A stretch of 8,250 bases of DNA. Origin: Methylovulum sp. (GTDB lineage Bacteria > Pseudomonadota > Gammaproteobacteria > Methylococcales > Methylomonadaceae). The stretch is taken from assembly GCA_004299465.1 (NCBI GenBank), contig SCST01000582.1:1-8250 (forward strand), given 5' to 3'. This document shows, piece by piece, positions 1-6,268 of the stretch. The stretch's first letter is position 1; each line of letters starts with the position of its first letter. The notes beneath the pieces are model-generated. The model was not told the origin of the DNA and searched no databases. It saw nothing but the letters and a program-made list of their open reading frames with translations. The translations under genes were made by a program, and so were the position numbers.

Positions 1-477
1 CAGGGTATCGCCTACCAACCATTCACGTCCTGCCAAGTGCGCTTCCAGCACCTTGGCAAAACGATGAAAATTGTCTTCGGTTTTGGCGATTTCATTGGCA
101 TCCGGTTCACCCAAATTCAATAACTTCTTTATCAGGCGCTCGAAAATAAAACCGCCGCAGGCTCGGCCGAAATGGCCGGTTTGCCAGAATTGCCAACGGC
201 TGATGTCCGCTTGAATAACCGGGTTTGACGGCCACAACGAATTGTCTGGCACTTTGGAGCAGAGGTACTGCATAATGGCATTCGACTCCCATAACACAAA
301 ATCGCCGTCTATCAATATAGGCATCATGTGATTGGGGTTCAGGTGCAGAATATCCGCATGCATTTGCTCGCCTTTGCTTAAATCGACAACTTGAAGCTCG
401 CATGCCAAATCCAGGTGATGCAAGACGGCAACGACCCGGCGGGAATTCGGGGATATCGGAAAATAATACAGTTTCAT
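1..477 (-). CDS. Glutathione S-transferase family protein (3' end cut off by window edge)
   Basis: The frame is open from the ATG at 477-475 to the window edge, giving 159 residues without a stop; a full GST is about 200-230. The N-terminal thioredoxin-like fold is visible: a start of the MKLYYFPISPNSRR type with candidate glutathione-activating serines at S9/S12, the cis-proline motif MMPIL (P53) and the glutathione-binding WES motif (E64, S65). The part after about residue 88 matches the helical C-terminal domain (WQFWQ, then EAHLAGREWLVGDTL). Such cytosolic enzymes conjugate glutathione to electrophiles or reduce peroxides; the substrate cannot be read here. A GAGG ribosome site lies 7 bases before the ATG, supporting this start. 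The gene is divergent from an HxlR regulator and the gap holds inverted repeats, so HxlR control is likely (inference). The family call is firm; the subclass is not. Confidence 0.9.
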   Translation of the reverse strand, partial: MKLYYFPISPNSRRVVAVLHHLDLACELQVVDLSKGEQMHADILHLNPNHMMPILIDGDFVLWESNAIMQYLCSKVPDNSLWPSNPVIQADISRWQFWQTGHFGRACGGFIFERLIKKLLNLGEPDANEIAKTEDNFHRFAKVLEAHLAGREWLVGDTL

Positions 478-509
478 AAAAACGCCTCTATGGAAGATGT
501 TGTATTTGT

Positions 510-563
510 CACTTGCAATTAGCAAGTGGTATAAGTTTACACACAAACTTGTTTTTTACAAGT
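510..563. promoter_or_regulatory. Divergent operator region with three perfect inverted repeats (putative HxlR sites)
   Basis: Three perfect inverted repeats are packed into 54 bp. IR1 at 510-528 is CACTTGC-5-GCAAGTG. IR2 at 533-550 is AAGTTT-6-AAACTT. IR3 at 547-563 is ACTTGT-5-ACAAGT. IR1 and IR3 share the pattern ACTTGY-N5-RCAAGT, with centres 36 bp apart. HxlR-family proteins are dimeric winged-helix regulators that commonly bind such palindromes near their own gene, so autoregulation plus control of the GST gene is the simplest reading. A possible GST promoter on the minus strand, TTGTAA-16-TAAACT (534-561), would be covered by IR2 and IR3. The repeats are seen directly; the binding protein is inferred. 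Confidence 0.6.
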
Positions 564-566
564 GAC

Positions 567-572
567 TATAAT
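567..572 (+). promoter_or_regulatory. Consensus -10 box (TATAAT) for the hxlR-type gene
   Basis: A perfect TATAAT lies just downstream of IR3 and 11 bases before the ATG at 584. No good -35 box stands at the right distance; the 17-bp position reads CAAACT. Transcription would begin near 579, leaving almost no leader, which fits the lack of a visible Shine-Dalgarno site. An IR-bound regulator would cover the -35 position. Confidence 0.5.
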
Positions 573-583
573 TTTTACTATTG

Positions 584-964
584 ATGAAAACAGAAGAACA
601 CAGCTACCGCTCCCCCTGCCCGCTGTCCAAGGCGCTGGATTTAATCGGCGACAAATGGAGCCTGGTCATCGTGCGCGATATGTGTCTCGGCAAAAAAAAA
701 TACTGCGATTTTCAAAGCTCACCCGAAGGCATTCCCAGCAACATCCTCGCGAATCGCCTGCGCCAACTCGAAGAGCACGGCATTATCAAGAAACAGCCGT
801 ACCAGGAAAAACCGTTGCGTTATGACTATTTCCTGACCGCTAAAGGCGCCGATTTATTGCCTGTATTACAAGCGCTGGTGCGCTGGACGCAAAAATACGA
901 CCCGGATTGCCTGACGCCGCCCATCGATTTTTTCGAGATTAAACCGAAAGATTTGCTGGATTAA
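584..964 (+). CDS. HxlR-family winged helix-turn-helix transcriptional regulator
   Basis: The product is a 126-residue DNA-binding protein of typical HxlR/MarR-like length. The family signature is clear: PCPLSKALDLIGDKWSL at the N-terminus (C12), a recognition-helix region around IPSNILANRLRQLEEHGII (50-68), and a wing with YDYFLTAKG (80-88) followed by the dimerisation helix LLPVLQALVRW. In HxlR relatives such as HypR and YodB of Bacillus the conserved N-terminal cysteine senses disulfide or quinone stress; C12 occupies that place. C34, C41 and C109 are also present. Start choice: ATG 584 is preferred over the adjacent in-frame TTG at 581; the next upstream in-frame codon of note is a stop (TAA 569-571). 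It is divergent from the GST gene and probably regulates it and itself (inference). Confidence 0.9.
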   Translation: MKTEEHSYRSPCPLSKALDLIGDKWSLVIVRDMCLGKKKYCDFQSSPEGIPSNILANRLRQLEEHGIIKKQPYQEKPLRYDYFLTAKGADLLPVLQALVRWTQKYDPDCLTPPIDFFEIKPKDLLD

Positions 965-1029
965 ATCATTCCAAATCTTGAGCCAATGCGGGTACAGGTA
1001 TCGCACAGGGCTGAGGCCGGAAAATAAAA

Positions 1030-1059
1030 TTGAACAGTGATTAATTTTTTGATTATAGT
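1030..1059 (+). promoter_or_regulatory. Predicted sigma-70 promoter for aas
   Basis: TTGAAC at 1030-1035 and TATAGT at 1054-1059 are separated by 18 bp, a good match to the sigma-70 pattern. The predicted start near 1066 gives a leader of about 50 nt to the aas ATG. This indicates that aas-lplT is transcribed on its own rather than only by readthrough from the hxlR-type gene 151 bp upstream. Confidence 0.55.
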
Positions 1060-1101
1060 ACCTCCCACCAAGGCAATATTTAATATCTGCTAGAATGTCC
1101 A

Positions 1102-1108
1102 AAGGAGG
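1102..1108 (+). promoter_or_regulatory. Strong Shine-Dalgarno site that fixes the aas start
   Basis: AAGGAGG lies 7 bases before the ATG at 1116. An in-frame ATG at 1095 would place this site inside the coding region, so 1116 is the better start. Confidence 0.85.
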
Positions 1109-1115
1109 AAACTTA

Positions 1116-3269
1116 ATGCTGAAAAAACTATTACACTGGCTGCTGGCCTTTATCTATAACATCGAAGTCAAGGGCATGGACAATTACCACAACGCTGGAA
1201 AGCGGGTATTGATCATTGCCAACCATACGTCATTTTTGGATCCGTTATTGCTGGGCGTATTTTTACCCGACGACATCACATTCGCGATCAACACGCATAT
1301 TTCCCAGCGTTGGTGGTTAAAACCTTTTTTAGGTCTTTCCCATGTCTTCCCGATGGACCCCACGCAGCCTTTATCACTAAAAAACCTGATCCATCACCTG
1401 CAGCATAACGACAGTAAAACGGTTATTTTCCCTGAAGGCCGTATCACTGCGACCGGCTCTTTAATGAAGATTTATGACGGTACCGGCATGGTTGCCGATA
1501 AATCGGGCGCCGCCATTTTACCGATACGCATTGAAGGCGCTCAATACACGCATTTTTCCAAATTACGGAATATTGTCCGCCTGCGTTTTTTTCCTAAAAT
1601 CACGATCCAGATTCTGCCGCCGACACATATTGCCGCGCACAAGGAACTTTCCGGCAAAAATCGCCGTAAATACAGCGGCCATGTGCTGGCCGATATGATG
1701 ACCGATATGATGTTCGCCACCAGCCATTACCGGCAAAGCATTTTTTCCAGCCTGCTTGAAGCCAGGAAAATACACGGTTGCCGGCATACCGTCGCCGCAG
1801 ACCTTGATCGCGTCCCGTTATCTTATGACCAACTGATTACCCGCACGATTGCTGTCGGGAACGCTTTAAAAAAAATCACCGAAGCCGGCGAGCATGTCGG
1901 GATTTTTCTGCCTAACTCCGCGAAAACATTGTGCGTTGTTTTAGGCCTGCAATTACATGGGCGGATACCGGTCATGCTGAATTATTCAACGGGTGCCGCC
2001 GGTATGATGTCCGCCTGCCAAACGGCAGTAGTCAAAACCGTGCTGACATCCCGCCGCTTTATTGAACTGGGTAAATTGTCCGAAGAAGCCGACTATCTGG
2101 CCAAGCAAACGACGCTGGTATACCTCGAAGATTTAGCCGCCGAACTATCGGCATTCGACAAATTCAAGGCACTGTTACAAAGCAAATCGGCCAATTATTG
2201 GTACAAACACGATCAATACAGCCCGGACAGCCCGGCGGTTGTGTTATTTACTTCCGGCTCCGAAGGCACGCCCAAAGGTGTCGTCCTGTCACATAGCAAT
2301 ATTCTTGCCAATCACAGGCAAATTGCCGCGCGCATCAGCTTTACGCCACAAGATGTCGTGATCAATTTCCTGCCGATGTTTCATTCGTTCGGCTTTACCG
2401 TCGGCACCTTGCTGCCCGTTCTTAACGGCATGACGACATTCTTTTATCCGACACCGCTGCACTTTAGCGTGATTCCTGAAATCGCTTATGAAATCAATGC
2501 GACGATCATGTTCGGCACCAATACCTTTTTAGCCGCTTACGGCAAAAAAGCCCATGCCTATGATTTTTATGCGCTGCGTTATGTTGTTGCCGGCGCGGAA
2601 AAACTGCAGGAAAGTACGCGCCAGTTATGGGCCGATAAATTCGGTATCCGTATCCTGGAAGGCTATGGCGTAACTGAAACCGCACCTGTCGCATCGGTTA
2701 ATACGCCGATGGACTTTAAGGCAGGCACGGTCGGCCGCCTGATGCCTAATATGCGTTACCGGCTGGAACCCGTCGAAGGCATTAGCGATGCCGGGAAACT
2801 GCATGTCAAAGGACCGAATATCATGCTCGGTTACCTGCTAGCAAATGCTCCCGGCAAACTGGTTCCGACGGCATCCATTTACGGCCAGGGCTGGTATGAC
2901 ACCGGCGACATCGCCCATGTCGATGATGACGGATTTATCAGCATCCGCGGGCGCAGCAAGCGTTTTGCCAAAATCGGCGGTGAAATGGTCTCATTGACCG
3001 TTGTTGAGCAACTGGCCGCCAAAGCCTGGCCGGAAGCCCACCATGCCGCCGTCAGCCTGCCCGATGCCAAAAAGGGCGAGCAGATTATCCTGCTGACCAC
3101 ACAAAAACAGGCGACTGCGAGTGAATTAGCGACTGCATCCATCGGCGTCGCCGCGATCAGCCTGCCTAGGAAAATCCTGGTCGTCGATGCCATTCCGGTA
3201 ATGGCTACAGGTAAGGTAAATTATCCGGCGGTAACGGAGTTAGCCGCCGCCAGGGCTGTTGGAGACTGA
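1116..3269 (+). CDS. aas: Aas: bifunctional 2-acylglycerophosphoethanolamine acyltransferase / acyl-ACP synthetase
   Basis: The product has 717 residues, close to the 719 of E. coli Aas. The first ~200 residues are a PlsC-type acyltransferase: NHTSFLD (H37 and D42, the HX4D catalytic pair) and FPEGR (105-109). From about 215 to the end is an adenylate-forming domain: TSGSEGTPKGV (379-389, ATP-binding loop), GYGVTETAP (516-524), YDTGD (594-598), a hinge at RGRSKRFAKIGGE (611-623), and the C-terminal catalytic lysine in MATGK (K700). In the known enzyme a fatty acid is activated and loaded onto acyl carrier protein, then transferred to lysophosphatidylethanolamine at the inner membrane. An upstream ATG at 1095 is rejected because of the Shine-Dalgarno site. 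It precedes lplT by 100 bp on the same strand, the reverse of the E. coli order. All key motifs are intact. Confidence 0.95.
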   Translation: MLKKLLHWLLAFIYNIEVKGMDNYHNAGKRVLIIANHTSFLDPLLLGVFLPDDITFAINTHISQRWWLKPFLGLSHVFPMDPTQPLSLKNLIHHLQHNDSKTVIFPEGRITATGSLMKIYDGTGMVADKSGAAILPIRIEGAQYTHFSKLRNIVRLRFFPKITIQILPPTHIAAHKELSGKNRRKYSGHVLADMMTDMMFATSHYRQSIFSSLLEARKIHGCRHTVAADLDRVPLSYDQLITRTIAVGNALKKITEAGEHVGIFLPNSAKTLCVVLGLQLHGRIPVMLNYSTGAAGMMSACQTAVVKTVLTSRRFIELGKLSEEADYLAKQTTLVYLEDLAAELSAFDKFKALLQSKSANYWYKHDQYSPDSPAVVLFTSGSEGTPKGVVLSHSNILANHRQIAARISFTPQDVVINFLPMFHSFGFTVGTLLPVLNGMTTFFYPTPLHFSVIPEIAYEINATIMFGTNTFLAAYGKKAHAYDFYALRYVVAGAEKLQESTRQLWADKFGIRILEGYGVTETAPVASVNTPMDFKAGTVGRLMPNMRYRLEPVEGISDAGKLHVKGPNIMLGYLLANAPGKLVPTASIYGQGWYDTGDIAHVDDDGFISIRGRSKRFAKIGGEMVSLTVVEQLAAKAWPEAHHAAVSLPDAKKGEQIILLTTQKQATASELATASIGVAAISLPRKILVVDAIPVMATGKVNYPAVTELAAARAVGD

Positions 3270-3369
3270 AATCGACACGATCATCAGCTTGCAAAAATCA
3301 AGACCATAAGTCTGTCAGCTGTCTGCAGATATAAAACACCCTTAATCCGACAATAAAGGCCCAAGCACG

Positions 3370-4557
3370 ATGAACAAACAAATTTACCCGCTATTGATTG
3401 CACAATTTTTATCCGCGTTTGCCGATAATGCCGTTTTGTTCACCGTGATTGCCATCGTGATGCAATCCGCACATTCGGAAAGTTGGTATATCCCCGCCGT
3501 GCAAAGTTCATTCACTGTTGCTTATGTGCTGCTTGCACCCTGGACAGGTGAAATTGCCGACACCCATTCCAAGTCGAGAGTGCTGCTGATAGCAAACCTG
3601 ATTAAAGCCATCGGGGCCGCGTTATTGCTGGTAAAAACAGAACCGGTCCTCGCCTACAGTATAGTCGGCATCGGCGCCGCTATTTATAATCCCGTCAAAT
3701 ACGGCATTCTGCCTGAGCTGGCTGAACACAAGCACCTGGTTAAGGCCAATAGCTTGATGGAAGGCTCTACCATTTTGGCTATTCTGCTGGGTATGATGGC
3801 GGGGGCCAAAATTGCCGATTATTCGACGCAATGGGCATTAGCAGGCTGCGTCGCGCTGTTTATCATTTCTGCATTATTCACGGTATTTTTGCCAGTCGGC
3901 GCCGTCAGGAAAGCGGCCAAAGGCTCAAAGATCATCGCTTTCGGCAAGGAAATAGCGCAATTTTTTACCTTGCCACGTTCTTCATTCGCGCTACTGGGAG
4001 GCGCTTTGTTCTGGCTGGCGGCGGCCACATTGCGCGTCATCCTGATTGCCTGGGCGCCGCTGATTTTATTATCGAAAAATGCGACAGAAATTGCTGAACT
4101 GACCTTGTTCCTGGCTATCGGCATCATTCTCGGCTCGGCTCTGGTGCCGCAACTGATTCCACTGGAAAAATTGCGCCGCGCGAGGATTCCGGCTTATTTA
4201 ATGGCCGTCTTCATTATCGGGCTGGGTTTAGCAGACAGCATCTGGCCCGCCCGTATCGCGCTGCTTTTAATAGGCATGATGGGCGGCATGTTTATCGTCC
4301 CTGTCAATGCCATATTGCAGGAACTGGGCAAGGAAAGCATCGGTAGCGGACGCGCCGTGGCGTTGCAGGGATTCTTCAATAATATTGCGATGCTGGCAGG
4401 CGTAGGCTGCTATACCTTTGCGGCATCAAAACATAACGACCCTGTGATTTCGATGATGGTGTTGGGTTTTCTCGTGGTTATCGGCACTTTTTTGGTGTCG
4501 CTGGGTTTACGGCGTCATCCAGACACCTCCCAAAGACATTATCGCCATGCCTCGTAA
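3370..4557 (+). CDS. lplT: LplT: lysophospholipid transporter (major facilitator superfamily)
   Basis: The product is a 395-residue, strongly hydrophobic inner-membrane protein with about 12 predicted membrane segments; E. coli LplT has 397. Matching stretches include AQFLSAFADNAVLF (11-24), YNPVKYGILPEL (106-117), VKANSLMEGSTILAILLG (124-141) and PVNAILQELG (311-320). LplT flips lysophospholipids from the outer to the inner leaflet of the cytoplasmic membrane, supplying Aas. AAAGG at 3355-3359 lies 10 bases before the ATG, a modest ribosome site. I see no strong promoter or terminator in the 100-bp gap after aas, so co-transcription is likely. It is convergent with the tetR-type gene, with 37 bp between the two stop codons. 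The end of the gene takes part in a possible terminator structure. Confidence 0.93.
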   Translation: MNKQIYPLLIAQFLSAFADNAVLFTVIAIVMQSAHSESWYIPAVQSSFTVAYVLLAPWTGEIADTHSKSRVLLIANLIKAIGAALLLVKTEPVLAYSIVGIGAAIYNPVKYGILPELAEHKHLVKANSLMEGSTILAILLGMMAGAKIADYSTQWALAGCVALFIISALFTVFLPVGAVRKAAKGSKIIAFGKEIAQFFTLPRSSFALLGGALFWLAAATLRVILIAWAPLILLSKNATEIAELTLFLAIGIILGSALVPQLIPLEKLRRARIPAYLMAVFIIGLGLADSIWPARIALLLIGMMGGMFIVPVNAILQELGKESIGSGRAVALQGFFNNIAMLAGVGCYTFAASKHNDPVISMMVLGFLVVIGTFLVSLGLRRHPDTSQRHYRHAS

Positions 4558-4592
4558 TGTGGACAAAGGGGGTCGGCAGGTGTCTTTACTTT
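4522..4592 (+). terminator. Possible nested-stem terminator between lplT and the convergent regulator gene
   Basis: An outer stem GACACCT (4522-4528) / AGGTGTC (4578-4584) is followed by TTTACTTT. Inside it CCC (4529-4531) can meet the G run at 4568-4572, and ACATTA (4536-4541) pairs with TAATGT (4555-4560). The structure includes the lplT stop codon. It is larger than a standard intrinsic terminator and the T tract is interrupted, so the call is tentative. Confidence 0.3.
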
Positions 4593-4594
4593 GC

Positions 4595-5206
4595 TCAAGC
4601 CTGCACTGGACCGGACCCCATCCAGCCGCGTATAAAATGCCTGGCTAATAAAACCACACTGTCTTCAACATCGTTGACGCCGACCGCCCCCAGGGTACCG
4701 TTCAACGACAATACACAAACCCCATGGACGCCCGCCCACAAGGTGCGGGCTGCATGTTTCCTGCCGGCTTCAGGGCAATTCCGGTCAAGTTGTGCAAACT
4801 GCGCTTCCACCAGGCCGAATACGGCTTCGATTTTTGCCTGGTACCATAGTGGGATCGGGGTGTCTTCAGGCAAATGATAATCAAAAATCAGGCGCCAACG
4901 GTTAAGATGCTGTCTCGCGTAACTCAAATATGCTTTGGCAAAGGCTTCAATACCTAACGCGCCAGTACAGTCTCGTGTTTGTTCTAAATGCGTAGCGATA
5001 TGATCCAAAGTTCGCGCGTTGATATGCAAAACCAGGTCAGCCATATTGTCGAACACCATATAAATACTGCCTACGGTATAACCTATCTGCCCGGCAATCT
5101 TACGCACGGTTAATGCCGACCCGCCCTGTTCGGCAACAATCAATTCCGCCGCGGACAGGATCATGGCTTTTATTTCTTCCTGGCTGTGTTCGCTTCGTCT
5201 AGCCAT
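4595..5206 (-). CDS. TetR/AcrR-family transcriptional regulator with WHG-type C-terminal domain
   Basis: The product has 203 residues, the usual TetR length. The N-terminal helix-turn-helix is recognisable: ILSAAELIVAEQGG (16-29), then LTVRKIAGQIGYTVGSIYMVFDNM (32-55), where GSIYxxF is the typical recognition-helix stretch. The C-terminal ligand and dimer domain carries LWAGVHGVC (156-164), the WHG motif of one TetR subfamily. The ligand and targets are unknown. A GAGG site (5218-5221) lies 11 bases upstream of the ATG. No gene is divergent to it except the distant purE past the tRNA, so it may regulate itself or act elsewhere. A tandem 8-bp repeat at 5231-5246 in its upstream region is an operator candidate. 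The family assignment is firm; its regulon is not visible. Confidence 0.9.
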   Translation of the reverse strand: MARRSEHSQEEIKAMILSAAELIVAEQGGSALTVRKIAGQIGYTVGSIYMVFDNMADLVLHINARTLDHIATHLEQTRDCTGALGIEAFAKAYLSYARQHLNRWRLIFDYHLPEDTPIPLWYQAKIEAVFGLVEAQFAQLDRNCPEAGRKHAARTLWAGVHGVCVLSLNGTLGAVGVNDVEDSVVLLARHFIRGWMGSGPVQA

Positions 5207-5230
5207 GTTTACTGATGCCTCACGCTCTAA

Positions 5231-5246
5231 AAAGTATCAAAGTACC
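5231..5246. repeat. Tandem 8-bp repeat upstream of the tetR-type gene
   Basis: AAAGTATC is followed immediately by AAAGTACC, differing at one base. The pair also holds GTA-N6-TAC symmetry at 5234-5245. It lies 25-40 bp before the regulator start, where an autoregulatory operator would be expected. Evidence for function is weak. Confidence 0.3.
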
Positions 5247-5271
5247 CCAGATTCATTGCGGTTTCATTGTG

Positions 5272-5354
5272 TATTAATTGTTTCATAAGTGCTTGCCGAA
5301 CTCATTTAACGAAGACGGCCATTTCTTGTGCAAGCACTTATGAAACAATTAATA
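5272..5354. repeat. Perfect 25-bp inverted repeat with 33-nt spacer (83-bp hairpin element)
   Basis: The left arm 5272-5296 (TATTAATTGTTTCATAAG then TGCTTGC) is exactly complementary to the right arm 5330-5354 over all 25 positions. The 33-nt spacer (5297-5329) holds only a short AAGA/TCTT pairing. The arms are AT-rich at the outer ends and end in TATTAATTG...CAATTAATA. No T tract follows on either strand, so it is not a standard intrinsic terminator, and no clear target-site duplication flanks it. It sits between the tRNA-Asp 3' side and the tetR-type promoter. It could be a small non-autonomous mobile element (MITE-like), a REP-like repeat, a recombination site or a structured RNA. Without other genomic copies the class is open. 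Confidence 0.85.
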
Positions 5355-5499
5355 ATCATGAGGATTTTGCCGGTCGAGTTCACGTCCAATAGAAAATCAG
5401 GATTGCGACCAGGCAACAGGCAAATGCCGCCGATACTTAGACATCAAAACACCGATGGATAAAGGTGCTGTGATGATGGATGAATTGCTTATTAAAGGT
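5355..5499. other. Non-coding stretch between hairpin element and tRNA-Asp
   Basis: No convincing gene is present. A 34-codon frame begins at ATG 5358 (+) but has no ribosome site and no recognisable product. A weak stem, CATCA/TGATG enclosing CACC/GGTG (about 5442-5476), could act in ending the tRNA transcript: on the minus strand GGTG is followed by TTTT. This is only suggestive. Confidence 0.4.
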
Positions 5500-5576
5500 T
5501 GGCGAAGCGGACGGGGCTCGAACCCGCGACCACCGGCGTGACAGGCCGGTATTCTAACCAACTGAACTACCGCTCC
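5500..5576 (-). tRNA. tRNA-Asp (anticodon GTC)
   Basis: Read on the minus strand, the 77-nt sequence begins GGAGCGG and ends CCGCTTC-G-CCA. The acceptor stem pairs fully, with one G-U pair. The anticodon arm is CCGGC-CTGTCAC-GCCGG, with anticodon GTC at 5542-5540. The T arm has GGTTCGAGCC and the D arm AGTTCAGTTGGTTAGAAT. The discriminator base is G and the terminal CCA is encoded, as usual in gammaproteobacteria. It decodes GAC/GAU. A strong promoter lies just upstream. It is divergent from purE. Confidence 0.98.
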
Positions 5577-5592
5577 GTTTTTAGAACCCAGC

Positions 5593-5620
5593 ATTCTATA
5601 AGTTTTTTATTTTTAGTCAA
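5593..5620 (-). promoter_or_regulatory. Sigma-70 promoter for tRNA-Asp with GC-rich discriminator
   Basis: On the minus strand TTGACT (5620-5615) and TAGAAT (5598-5593) are separated by 16 bp. The discriminator begins GCTGGG, the GC-rich type usual at stable RNA promoters under stringent control. The predicted start lies close to the mature tRNA 5' end at 5576. Confidence 0.75.
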
Positions 5621-5681
5621 GCATTATCAGCGCATTTAATGAAAAATCAACGCAACTTAGAAAACACACCGGCGTCATTTA

Positions 5682-5690
5682 TGCGATACT
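5682..5690 (+). promoter_or_regulatory. Possible extended -10 promoter element for purEK
   Basis: TGCGATACT has the TGN extension before a GATACT -10 box. No good -35 box is visible at 16-18 bp. Transcription would start near 5697, giving a leader of about 50 nt. I looked for a PurR palindrome and found no complete one. Confidence 0.4.
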
Positions 5691-5746
5691 AAGCGGCTTA
5701 CAATTTTATTACCCAGAACATCATAATTTTAACAAGGAGCAACATC

Positions 5747-6268
5747 ATGACCGCACTGGTTGGCATCATCATGGGTTCAACCTCTGATTGGGAGACTATG
5801 CGCTTCACAGGGGAAACGCTGGACAAACTCGGCGTCCCCCATGAGATTGAAATTGTCTCAGCACATCGAACCCCCGATAAATTATTCCATTACGCTGAAA
5901 CAGCCGAGACCAGAGGCCTGGAAGTCATTATCGCCGGTGCCGGCGGTGCGGCGCATTTACCGGGTATGACCGCGGCAAAAACCGCCATCCCGGTATTAGG
6001 CGTACCCGTGCAATCGAAGACATTAAACGGCATGGATTCTTTACTGTCTATCGTGCAAATGCCCGCAGGCATCCCGGTCGGCACACTCGCGATAGGCAAA
6101 GCCGGCGCTATCAACGCCGCATTGCTGGCTACCGCCATTATTGGCAATAAACACGCCCATTACCGGGATGCATTGCAAATTTTCAGGCAAGCGCAAACGG
6201 AATCCGTGCTAAGCCATCCTGACCCGAGAAAGGCCGAAAACGCCGCAATTTCCGGAGAGATTTTATGA
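5747..6268 (+). CDS. purE: PurE: N5-carboxyaminoimidazole ribonucleotide mutase (class I)
   Basis: The product has 173 residues, usual for bacterial class I PurE. It converts N5-CAIR to CAIR in the cytoplasm, a step of de novo purine synthesis. Motifs in order are MGSTSDW (9-15), SAHRTP (38-43, including the conserved H40), GAGGAAHLPG (64-73), GVPVQS (85-90), a MDSLLSIVQMP stretch (96-106) and PVGTLAIG (110-117). AAGGAG lies 7 bases before the ATG. The stop overlaps the purK start as ATGA, implying translational coupling with the enzyme that supplies its unstable substrate. The C-terminal tail after about 160 is variable in the family. Confidence 0.97.
   Translation: MTALVGIIMGSTSDWETMRFTGETLDKLGVPHEIEIVSAHRTPDKLFHYAETAETRGLEVIIAGAGGAAHLPGMTAAKTAIPVLGVPVQSKTLNGMDSLLSIVQMPAGIPVGTLAIGKAGAINAALLATAIIGNKHAHYRDALQIFRQAQTESVLSHPDPRKAENAAISGEIL

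Noticed and set aside
975..1010. Hairpin TGCG...CGCA after the hxlR-type gene as a terminator
   Set aside because: Only four to five pairs form and no T tract follows.
1095..1115. Upstream in-frame ATG for aas
   Set aside because: The strong AAGGAGG site lies downstream of it and at ideal spacing to ATG 1116; the shorter protein matches the family length.
5272..5354. Integron attC site
   Set aside because: The ends lack the GTTRRRY/RYYYAAC boxes and the arms are perfectly paired without the extrahelical bases of attC sites.
5358..5462. 34-codon open frame on the plus strand between hairpin and tRNA-Asp
   Set aside because: No ribosome site, no recognisable motif, and short frames of this length are expected by chance.
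5500..5576. tRNA-Asp as an integration (att) site of a genomic island
   Set aside because: No duplicate of the tRNA 3' end and no integrase gene is seen in the window; flanking genes are ordinary chromosomal ones.
5397..5594. 65-codon minus-strand frame covering the tRNA
   Set aside because: It runs through the tRNA gene in full; it is an accidental frame.
5648..5665. PurR-like operator before purE (ACGCAACTTAGAAAAC)
   Set aside because: Only the left half resembles the PurR site; the palindromic right half is missing.
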